From contig DFYU01000116.1 of assembly GCA_002383415.1 (NCBI GenBank), positions 1 to 19,423 of the forward strand: a stretch of DNA of 19,423 nucleotides, given 5' to 3'. Below the pieces are notes generated by a model that made no database searches, was not told where the DNA came from, and saw only the letters and a program-made list of their open reading frames with translations. How positions within the stretch are numbered: the stretch's first letter is position 1; every line of letters begins with the position of its first letter. Source of the DNA: Geobacter sp. UBA4074. GTDB taxonomy: Bacteria > Desulfobacterota > Desulfuromonadia > Geobacterales > Pseudopelobacteraceae. Below are positions 1 through 5,830 of this stretch, piece after piece. The position numbers and the translations under genes were made by a program.

Positions 1-1
1 C

Positions 2-340
2 AAGACCAACGTGACCCTGATCTTCTCCCCGCTGCAGGCGCTGCTGGCTGCCAAGGCCGGCGCCACCTACGTTTCCCCCTTTGTGGGCCGTCTGGACGAC
101 ATCTCCCAGGACGGCATGGGGATCATCGAAGAGATCCGCACCATCTTTGACAACTACGGCTACACCAGCGAGATCATCGTGGCCAGCATCCGCAACCCGA
201 TCCATGTGCTCAATTCGGCCCTGATCGGCGCCGACATCTGCACCATCCCCTACTCGGTCATGCTGCAGCTCTCCAAGCACCCGCTGACCGATGCCGGCAT
301 CAAAAAGTTTCTGGAAGACTGGGAAAAGGTGCCGAAGTAG
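2..340 (+). CDS. tal: Transaldolase / fructose-6-phosphate aldolase family protein, 3' part only
   Basis: The reading frame is open from the left edge and gives the C-terminal ~112 residues. Small transaldolases of the TalC/MipB/FSA type are about 215 residues, so roughly the first half is outside the window, including the lysine that forms the Schiff base. Visible family features are the strand with IFSP, the phosphate-binding stretch AGATYVSPFVGRLDD, the segment IIVASIRNPIHV and the late helix GADICTIPYSVMLQL. The family moves or cleaves three-carbon dihydroxyacetone units between sugar phosphates in the cytoplasmic non-oxidative pentose phosphate pathway. Transaldolase and fructose-6-phosphate aldolase cannot be told apart from this half. 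The stop is 24 bases before the response-regulator start on the same strand, so the two may be co-transcribed. Confidence 0.9.
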   Translation, partial: KTNVTLIFSPLQALLAAKAGATYVSPFVGRLDDISQDGMGIIEEIRTIFDNYGYTSEIIVASIRNPIHVLNSALIGADICTIPYSVMLQLSKHPLTDAGIKKFLEDWEKVPK

Positions 341-364
341 CAATCAACTGAGCCGGGGGCGGGT

Positions 365-1390
365 ATGGCAAAACAGCTGGGCGACATACTGGTAGAGACC
401 GAACTGATCAGCAAAAAGACGCTGCAGCGTGCACTGGAACGCCAGGCCGGCACTGACAAACGCCTGGGGCAGGTGCTGGAAGAGATGGGCGTGATCACCG
501 AACAGGAGCTGATGGAGGCCCTGATCCGTCAGAACAGCCCGTTCGTCGACGCCGGCCACAAAAAACAGCTGGGGGATCTGCTGGTTGAGGCCAAGCTGAT
601 CAGCGAAACAACCCTGGAGCGGGCCCTGGAACGGGGTAAAGCCGAAGGGAAACGCCTGGGGCAGGTGCTGGAGGAGATGGGGGTGATCACCGAGCAGGAG
701 CTGGTGGATGCCCTGGGCCGCCAGTTCAGCTTCAAGACGGTCAAGGATTTTGCCAATCGCAGTTACACCCCGCAGCTGCTCAATCTGCTGCCCGCCGATT
801 TTGTGATCAAGCGGGTGGTCTTTCCGCTGATGCAGAAGGAGTTTCAGCTGGCGGTGGCCATGTCCGATCCGTTCGACAGCGAAACCTGCGACCTGATCGC
901 CCGGATTACCGGCAGCCAGCTGATACCGGTACTGGCTACCCGCCGTGAGATACTGGACGCCATCGCCCGGCACTACCTGAACACCCCCTACACCCCGGAC
1001 GCCGGTGATACGATCCTGGTGGTGGAAGACTCCCCCACGGTGGCCACCGTGGTGCAGGCAGCACTGGTCAAGGAGGGCTACAACGTGGTCCTGGCCGAAG
1101 ACGGGATGGAGGCGCTCAAGCTGGTGCTGACCCGTCGCCCCCGGCTGGTGATTACCGACTCCGTCATGCCCAAACTGGACGGTTTCGGTCTGCTGCGGGC
1201 CATCAAGGCCAATCCGATGACCGCCGAGACCCCGGTGATCATGCTGACCGGCAGGGCATCCACCGACGATGAGCAGAAGGCGCTGGAATCGGGCTTTATC
1301 GATTTTATCCCCAAACCGGTCCAACCGCTGCGGGTGGTTTCCCGGGTCAAGCGGGCCTTGGAACTCTCCCGCCAGATGAAGACCGTCTAG
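365..1390 (+). CDS. Response regulator with two tandem MshEN-like modules and a C-terminal receiver domain
   Basis: This 341-residue protein starts at ATG 365 behind a purine-rich GGGGGCGGG stretch. Residues 3-56 and 67-120 are two near-identical modules. Each holds two copies of the MshEN pattern (LG-x2-L-x-8-to-9-L-x3-L-x2-Q), for example RLGQVLEEMGVITEQEL followed by ALxRQ. In the family this pattern, first defined in the ATPase MshE, binds c-di-GMP. Residues ~121-205 resemble the rest of the GspE/PilB N-terminal domain. Residues ~216-335 are a receiver (CheY-like) domain with acidic residues E221/D222, phospho-acceptor D265 in LVITDSVMP, a following MLTG and K317 in PKP. There is no ATPase or DNA-binding output domain. 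A role in linking phosphorylation and c-di-GMP to a type IV pilus, secretion or motility machine is inferred. Its TAG stop shares a CTAG with the convergent nuclease gene. Confidence 0.85.
   Translation: MAKQLGDILVETELISKKTLQRALERQAGTDKRLGQVLEEMGVITEQELMEALIRQNSPFVDAGHKKQLGDLLVEAKLISETTLERALERGKAEGKRLGQVLEEMGVITEQELVDALGRQFSFKTVKDFANRSYTPQLLNLLPADFVIKRVVFPLMQKEFQLAVAMSDPFDSETCDLIARITGSQLIPVLATRREILDAIARHYLNTPYTPDAGDTILVVEDSPTVATVVQAALVKEGYNVVLAEDGMEALKLVLTRRPRLVITDSVMPKLDGFGLLRAIKANPMTAETPVIMLTGRASTDDEQKALESGFIDFIPKPVQPLRVVSRVKRALELSRQMKTV
371..724 (+). repeat. Tandem 192-base in-gene duplication (units from 371 and 563)
   Basis: Codons 3-56 (371-532) and 67-120 (563-724) are copies offset by exactly 192 bases (64 codons). 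The two RLGQVLEEMGVITEQEL segments are identical in protein and differ only at a few third positions in DNA, which points to a fairly recent duplication or ongoing homogenisation. The first half of each unit (KQLGDxLVExxLIS) is less conserved. Confidence 0.85.
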
Positions 1391-1902
1391 CGTCGACGAC
1401 CGCCCTGGCCGCTGCGTCTGAACTCCCAGGGCGGCTGCGGGTTGGTCTGCTGCCAGAGCCCCATCCGTCTCCGCCGCGCCCGATCCTCCAGCCGCAGGTA
1501 CTCGGAGGCGTAATCCCCCTCCAGATGATGACGATAGGCCCAGGCCAGCCCTTCGGCCACCATGGCCGCGTTGATATCCGTGCCGGCCAGCCTGACCACC
1601 CCCACCACCCGTCCGTACTGATCCTGATCCCGCACCTCCACCGTGACCGCCTTGCCCAGCAGCTTGTACATCAGCACCCGCTTGGCTACGCTGCTGTAGG
1701 CCTGCCCCGGCCGGTCACGCTTGGCGGTCTCCGGGGCATCAATACCGTACAGACGCACCTTGAGCTGCCCCTGGGGACGGGCCACCAGCAACAGGGTGTC
1801 GCCGTCGTAGACCTGCCGCACCATGCCGTGCAGCGTCTCCCCGCAGGATGGACCCGGCAGGCCGAGCAGGAGCATACAGACTGCCAGCAGCATACGTCTC
1901 AT
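1387..1902 (-). CDS. Exported thermonuclease-family (SNase-like) protein
   Basis: This 171-residue protein has an N-terminal hydrophobic segment (residues 3-19) followed by C20, so it is exported and might be a lipoprotein, although the sequence before the cysteine (GPSC) is a weak lipobox. The rest is one staphylococcal-nuclease fold. D33 and D35 lie in YDGDT, R50, D55 and E58 in RLYGIDAPE, and R98 in DQYGR. These match the calcium-binding and catalytic residues D21, R35, D40, E43 and R87 of the Staphylococcus enzyme, so it is probably an active calcium-dependent nuclease outside the cytoplasm. The tail is rich in arginine. It is the last gene of the minus-strand operon: its ATG overlaps the U32 stop as ATGA. 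At its 3' end it meets the response-regulator gene, sharing the palindrome CTAG. Confidence 0.88.
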   Translation of the reverse strand: MRRMLLAVCMLLLGLPGPSCGETLHGMVRQVYDGDTLLLVARPQGQLKVRLYGIDAPETAKRDRPGQAYSSVAKRVLMYKLLGKAVTVEVRDQDQYGRVVGVVRLAGTDINAAMVAEGLAWAYRHHLEGDYASEYLRLEDRARRRRMGLWQQTNPQPPWEFRRSGQGGRRR

Positions 1903-4298
1903 GCCAGACCTCGTTCGTAGTTAAAGCTGGTGGTGCCGCTCAGCAGACGGTCGCTGCGGAAGGCGGCCAGCACGACATCGCGGCTGCCGGGCTCGGTTTC
2001 GGACAGGTCAAGCTGGAAGGAGCGGCAACCCATGCGGCGCAGCTCGGCCAGATGCCCCAGCAGGGAAAAGGGGGTGGCGGCGCTGATCACCGACAGGCCA
2101 TCCCGGCCCCTCAGGCTGTAGCCTTCGCCGCGGTCGGACTGAAACGGCGCGCCACTGGTGACCTCCTTGATCCTGATACGGGTGGTCATCACCTCCACCG
2201 GTGCATAGACCGTCACGGTGCGCTGGATCGGCAGCTCCCGCCCCAGCAGCGCAGCAAGATTCTCCCGGTCATCCTCCAGATAGAGCGTGGCCCGCTCCAC
2301 CTGCTGCTCCTGCCAGGCGACCAAGGCCTGGCTGTTGAGCGAAAACAGGCGGTAACTACTGGACAGCCGCAGGTCCGACAGGCCCCGCAGCAAGGGGAAA
2401 TGACTGTGGTTGGTGGCCTCAAACTGTCGGAAGCCCTCTGCGTGCAGCTGCTGCACCAAGGCGCGGTACCAGGCGTAATCGGCCTCGAACAGCATGAACG
2501 GCAGCTGCCAGACCACCCGCTCAGGCGTCTCGCGCAGCCGCCCCAGATAGCGCGGCAGGCTGTGGGCCGTGGCCCGGCGCAGCGGCAACACCACCCGGTC
2601 GGCCTGCGACAACGCCCAACGAGCATCGGCCGGGCTGTCCACCACGATCAGCAGTTCTTCACGCTGATCGCTTCGGGCAGCAGGCCGCTGGTGAGCATTC
2701 AGCTCGGCCAGGGCACCGGCCTTGGCCTCGGCGATCAGCCGCCGCTGCTGTCCGGCCCCCTCCTGTTCCAGACGACGGTACAGCTCACGGCGGATCTCCT
2801 TCAGCCTGGCCGGAGGGATAAAGAGCGCCGGAAAATCAGGGGCCGTCAGACGGGCCAACTGAAAGGGGGTCTCGCCGGTCTCGTTGAAGCGCGCCCTGAG
2901 CACGCCAGCCATATCGGCGCTGCGGGCCGGCTCCAACTCGCCTAGCGGGAACTGGTAGTTGAAGCTGGCAGCCCCCAGTTGGGCCGTAATCTGCAACGTC
3001 CAGTCCTGGCCCTGCTGGCTACAGGCCAGTTCAAGCGAAACCGCTGCCCGATCAGGACCGGCGGCCTGCAGTTTGCGGTTGGCGGCCTCGTCACTCATAC
3101 CGAAGGCGTCATGGGCGCCCACCTTGAACAGGGCGTCACCCGGTTTGGCCTCAAAGGGACAGGCCACCTCCACCTGGGCGTGGGCGCTGCAAGCCGGCAC
3201 TTTTTTACGCCCTACGTACAGCTCCCGCAGGGTCCAGGCCTGGCCGGCCATGTCGCTCTTGGGCTGCAGCCGCAGCCGGTCCCCCACCTGCAACGGGTCG
3301 CGGCTTTCAAAACTGATACGGCCAGCAGCGACCCGCTTGACCTCGCCGGTAAAACGTCCCGTGCCGCCCCGCAACCACGGGTTGGCGATATCGCTCGGCT
3401 CCTTCGAGGACAGAAAACCCTTGGTGGGTGCTCGACCGAATGAATCCTTCAGACGTTCCTTGGCCAGGGCCAGGGCCTGCTTCTGGCCATCAGGCGGCGC
3501 ATCCAGCACCAGCCGGTAGGCCGCCACCACCTTGGCGACGTAATCGGCCGATTTCATGCGGCCCTCGATCTTGAGCGACCTGACCCCGGCCGCCGCCAGC
3601 TCAGGCACCAGCTCGATGGCGGAGAGGTCGTTGGGGGAGAAGTAGTAGCCCTCCTTGCTACGGTGGCTGTACAGGCGACGGCAGGGCTGGGCGCAGCGGC
3701 CCCGATTGCCGCTATGGCCCCCCAGCAGAGAGGAAAAATGGCACTGCCCCGACACGCAGAAACAGAGCGCGCCATGCACAAAGATCTCCAGCTCGGCGGT
3801 GCACTGTCCGGCGATCAAGGCGATATCGGCCAATTGCAGTTCACGGGCCAGCACCACCCGCTCAAAGCCCAGCTCTTCCAGCAGCTGCACCCCGGCCAGG
3901 TTATGGATCGTCATCTGGGTGGAGGCGTGCAGCGGGATCGAGGGGAAATGCCGCCGCACCATGCGGGCCACCGCCATGTCCTGCACGATCACGCCATCTA
4001 CCCGTAGCCGGGCCAGCTCGGCCAGGGTCTCGGCCAGTTGCGGCAGCTCCTGCTCCTTGACCAGGGTATTGAGGGTGATGTAGATGCGGCGGTCCCGCTG
4101 GTGGGCATAGGCCAGCATCCGCTCCATCTGCCCCAGGGTGAAGTTCTTGGCCCGGGCCCGGGCCGAAAATTCCCTCAGGCCAGCATAGACCGCATCGGCG
4201 CCGGATTCCATGGCAGCAAAAAAGGCCTCAAGGGAACCGCAGGGGGCCAACAGTTCAGGTTTGTGGGCCACGGTGGTGGCTGTGTGTGATCGGGTCAT
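1899..4298 (-). CDS. Peptidase U32 family protein (collagenase-like / RlhA-like)
   Basis: This is a 799-residue cytoplasmic protein. Residues ~14-300 form the U32 domain, with ELLAPCGSLEAFFAAMESGADAVY-type start and the family signature around residues 170-208 (FVHGALC, SGQC, GNRGRCAQPCR). C179, C181, C186, C202 and C206 lie there. The remaining ~500 residues resemble the long C-terminal extension (DUF3656) found in RlhA-type members. Members were first called collagenases, but E. coli relatives (RlhA, TrhP, UbiU/V) are hydroxylation factors for RNA or ubiquinone that use iron-sulfur clusters and prephenate or related donors. By length and layout it is closest to RlhA, which acts on 23S rRNA, but that assignment is tentative. 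The start overlaps the peroxiredoxin stop (ATGA) and the stop overlaps the nuclease start, showing translational coupling. Confidence 0.88.
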   Translation of the reverse strand: MTRSHTATTVAHKPELLAPCGSLEAFFAAMESGADAVYAGLREFSARARAKNFTLGQMERMLAYAHQRDRRIYITLNTLVKEQELPQLAETLAELARLRVDGVIVQDMAVARMVRRHFPSIPLHASTQMTIHNLAGVQLLEELGFERVVLARELQLADIALIAGQCTAELEIFVHGALCFCVSGQCHFSSLLGGHSGNRGRCAQPCRRLYSHRSKEGYYFSPNDLSAIELVPELAAAGVRSLKIEGRMKSADYVAKVVAAYRLVLDAPPDGQKQALALAKERLKDSFGRAPTKGFLSSKEPSDIANPWLRGGTGRFTGEVKRVAAGRISFESRDPLQVGDRLRLQPKSDMAGQAWTLRELYVGRKKVPACSAHAQVEVACPFEAKPGDALFKVGAHDAFGMSDEAANRKLQAAGPDRAAVSLELACSQQGQDWTLQITAQLGAASFNYQFPLGELEPARSADMAGVLRARFNETGETPFQLARLTAPDFPALFIPPARLKEIRRELYRRLEQEGAGQQRRLIAEAKAGALAELNAHQRPAARSDQREELLIVVDSPADARWALSQADRVVLPLRRATAHSLPRYLGRLRETPERVVWQLPFMLFEADYAWYRALVQQLHAEGFRQFEATNHSHFPLLRGLSDLRLSSSYRLFSLNSQALVAWQEQQVERATLYLEDDRENLAALLGRELPIQRTVTVYAPVEVMTTRIRIKEVTSGAPFQSDRGEGYSLRGRDGLSVISAATPFSLLGHLAELRRMGCRSFQLDLSETEPGSRDVVLAAFRSDRLLSGTTSFNYERGLA

Positions 4299-4900
4299 TG
4301 CGACAGCTTTTCCAATTCCCGCGCCAGGGCATCCAGCGGCGGACGTTTATTGACATCGTGAACATCGATATAGCGGATGATCCCCTGCTTATCGATCACA
4401 ATCAGGGCCCGCTCGGCCGTGCCGTCCGTGCGGAGAATGCCGAACTTGGCTGCGGTGGCCCCGTGGGGAAAGAAATCAGACAGCACCGGAAACCAGAGCG
4501 TGCCCATCTGGTTGGTCCAGGAAAACAGGGACGCCAGACTGTCCACTGAAATACCGAGCAGCACGGCGTCATGCTCGTCAAACAGTTCCTTGACGATGTT
4601 GTAGCCCGGCCATTGGTCCGAGCAGACCGGCGTCCAGGCCGCCGGGATGAAGGAGAGTACCACATGCTTCTTGCCACGGTAGTCGGCAAGGGAAACCTGG
4701 TGTCCTGAGACGGCCTTCAGGCTGAAATCAGGGGCCTGGTCACCGACCTTGACCGTAAGTACGCTGTCCACCGGCTTGAGGATGCCGGTTTCGTAGAGAT
4801 TGTCCTTGTAGGCCTCGGAAAGTGCAGCGACCGGGACGGGGACCATGGCCAGCAGACCGCCAATCATGAGGCACGGCAGCAGGCGGGAGGGTAAAGGCAT
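4295..4900 (-). CDS. Exported 1-Cys peroxiredoxin (AhpC/TSA family)
   Basis: This 201-residue protein begins with a signal peptide (hydrophobic residues ~7-26, likely cleaved after VPVAA). A thioredoxin-fold peroxiredoxin domain follows from ~residue 50 (KVGDQAPDFSL). The peroxidatic motif P-x3-T-x2-C is present as PAAWTPVC, with P86, T90 and C93, and a conserved arginine sits in ERALIVID. C93 is the only cysteine in the mature part, so there is no resolving cysteine and reduction must come from a partner protein. The exported thioredoxin-like gene just upstream is the obvious candidate. The family reduces peroxides; here this would happen in the periplasm. The start is supported by AAAGGAG eight bases upstream. 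Its stop overlaps the U32 start by four bases. Confidence 0.9.
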   Translation of the reverse strand: MPLPSRLLPCLMIGGLLAMVPVPVAALSEAYKDNLYETGILKPVDSVLTVKVGDQAPDFSLKAVSGHQVSLADYRGKKHVVLSFIPAAWTPVCSDQWPGYNIVKELFDEHDAVLLGISVDSLASLFSWTNQMGTLWFPVLSDFFPHGATAAKFGILRTDGTAERALIVIDKQGIIRYIDVHDVNKRPPLDALARELEKLSQ

Positions 4901-4913
4901 GACACAACTCCTT

Positions 4914-5498
4914 TCAGATACCGCTCATGGTCAGTACGGCATCAAGAAAACGGGCTGGATCGCCAAAGCTGCCCAGTTTGGAGTAGACCACCCGGTGGCT
5001 GCCATCCGGCATGATCCTGATCACGATAAAGTACGGGGTGCGGACATCGCCCAGCTTTTTGTGAATGACGAAGTCGGCATCGGCAAACAGCGGGAACGGC
5101 ACCTGATACTTTTTCTTGAAGACGCCGACCTCATAGGGGTTGTTACCGGCGCCGACACCGATGATCTTGACTCTGTCGCGGGCCCGCTGACTGCCGTTAA
5201 CCAGATGGTAAAAGGCATTCATGTTCGGGGCATCCTTCTGGCAGTGGGGGCAGTACATGCTGAAGACCTGAAAGACCACCGCCTGAGCCTTTATCTCCGG
5301 CACCCTGAACGAGCCGCCGCCAAAGGAGAACAGGCGCTTTGACAATCCCAGGTAGCTCCGCTCTGCGCCATCCTTGGGCAGCGGCAGTTCGAAGTCAGGC
5401 AGCTGCTGCCCCACACCGGGCGGTGTTGCTGCCTGCACTGACGGTATCACGGCCAATACAGCGGCTAACACCAGACAGGTTACCAGGATACGCTTCAT
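4914..5498 (-). CDS. Exported thioredoxin-like (TlpA/ResA-type) protein
   Basis: This 194-residue protein starts at ATG 5498, chosen because GGGGAGAG lies just upstream and the protein then opens with a clean signal peptide (MKRILVTCLVLAAVLAVIPS, cleavage near VQA). An in-frame upstream extension to 5573 is rejected because it would run back to about the transcription start. The mature part has the entry segment GQQLPDFELPL, the redox motif C83-P-H-C86 in MYCPHCQKD, and a conserved TP turn (RTPYF) near the active site, typical of thioredoxin folds. CPHC is the dithiol found in DsbA. A glycine-rich insert (SFGGGSF) precedes the active-site strand. It probably acts as a periplasmic thiol reductase or oxidase and may regenerate the peroxiredoxin encoded 13 bases downstream. 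It is the first gene of the minus-strand operon. Confidence 0.88.
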   Translation of the reverse strand: MKRILVTCLVLAAVLAVIPSVQAATPPGVGQQLPDFELPLPKDGAERSYLGLSKRLFSFGGGSFRVPEIKAQAVVFQVFSMYCPHCQKDAPNMNAFYHLVNGSQRARDRVKIIGVGAGNNPYEVGVFKKKYQVPFPLFADADFVIHKKLGDVRTPYFIVIRIMPDGSHRVVYSKLGSFGDPARFLDAVLTMSGI

Positions 5499-5581
5499 AG
5501 CACTCTCCCCTTTCAGGCACCGCCGCTTGCAACTGCGGCTGCCATGCAAACCGTCCACGTACCAAGAGCACATCCGAACAG

Positions 5582-5610
5582 ACCATAACGGACCGATCTG
5601 GCTGAGTCAA
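5582..5610 (-). promoter_or_regulatory. Sigma70-type promoter for the thioredoxin-peroxiredoxin-U32-nuclease operon
   Basis: On the minus strand a -35 TTGACT (5605-5610) and a -10 TATGGT (5582-5587) are separated by exactly 17 bases. Transcription would start near 5575, leaving a ~75-base leader before ATG 5498. That leader has a small hairpin GCCGC/GCGGC at 5522-5540. Confidence 0.7.
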
Positions 5611-5629
5611 CAGCAGGCAGTATTACCGG

Positions 5630-5657
5630 TTGACAGACAGGGTGCACGCGCTATTAT
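5630..5657 (+). promoter_or_regulatory. Sigma70-type promoter for fdnGHI
   Basis: A perfect -35 TTGACA (5630-5635) and a -10 TATTAT (5652-5657) are separated by 16 bases. The start point would be near 5664, about 25 bases before the riboswitch and 165 bases before the fdnG ATG, so the whole riboswitch is in the transcript. The -35 elements of this promoter and the divergent one lie 19 bases apart (5610 to 5630). Confidence 0.75.
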
Positions 5658-5687
5658 ATAACACTGTTAGTCAAGTTACAGATAATT

Positions 5688-5788
5688 CCATCTCCGAGTT
5701 GTATTGCCTACGGAAGCGGCTTCTATGGCGTACGACCGCGGGTGTCGCGGGAAACGGCGGCGCCCTCCTGTCCTTGAAAAGGGGATGG
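5688..5788 (+). ncRNA. Molybdenum/tungsten cofactor riboswitch (Moco/Tuco RNA) in the fdnG leader
   Basis: The leader shares ordered blocks with the tupA leader on the other strand: ATCTCCGA (5690-5697), GCCTAC (5706-5711), CTATGG (5723-5728), CGCGGGTGTCGCGGGAAAC (5737-5755; consensus with tup CGCnGGTGyCGCnGGAAAC) and TTGAAAAGGGGATG (5774-5787). The ends pair as a closing helix, CCATCTCC (5688-5695) with GGGGATGG (5781-5788), eight pairs with one G-U. These blocks fit my memory of the Moco RNA motif, a candidate riboswitch described upstream of Mo- and W-cofactor synthesis, transport and enzyme genes. Genes downstream (a pterin-dependent dehydrogenase here, a tungstate importer for the twin) agree. 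Whether it is the Moco or the Tuco subtype cannot be settled by eye. Confidence 0.85.
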
Positions 5789-5826
5789 TTGGCATCGGCA
5801 ACGATAACAACCAGCAAAGGAGGACA
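5764..5826 (+). promoter_or_regulatory. Expression platform of the fdn riboswitch: anti-Shine-Dalgarno, hairpin and strong ribosome binding site
   Basis: The fdnG ribosome binding site is AAAGGAGG (5816-5823), seven bases before the ATG. CCTCCT (5764-5769) can pair with AGGAGG (5818-5823), or TGTCC (5769-5773) with GGACA (5822-5826). A separate hairpin, TGGTTG (5786-5791) with CAACCA (5808-5813) and inner ATCG/CGAT, ends two bases before the site, and its base shares bases 5786-5788 with the riboswitch closing helix. No T-run follows a stem, so control at translation is more likely than at termination. The pairing scheme is an inference. Confidence 0.5.
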
Positions 5827-5830
5827 CCAG

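Noticed and set aside
371..724. The repeat inside the regulator as a CRISPR-like or mobile repeat.
   Set aside because: There are only two units, in frame, encoding a known protein motif, with no spacers or flanking mobile genes.
1848..2945. A 365-codon plus-strand frame opposite the U32 and nuclease genes.
   Set aside because: Composition is Gln/Gly/Leu-rich without recognisable domains, and the minus strand carries clear family matches through the whole stretch.
5522..5540. The GCCGC/GCGGC hairpin in the thioredoxin leader as a terminator or riboswitch.
   Set aside because: It is short, has no T-run and no recognised conserved blocks.
5630..5830. A longer fdnG N-terminus starting near 5630.
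   Set aside because: That stretch contains the promoter and riboswitch, and the Tat motif needs to be near the N-terminus; ATG 5831 has an excellent ribosome binding site.
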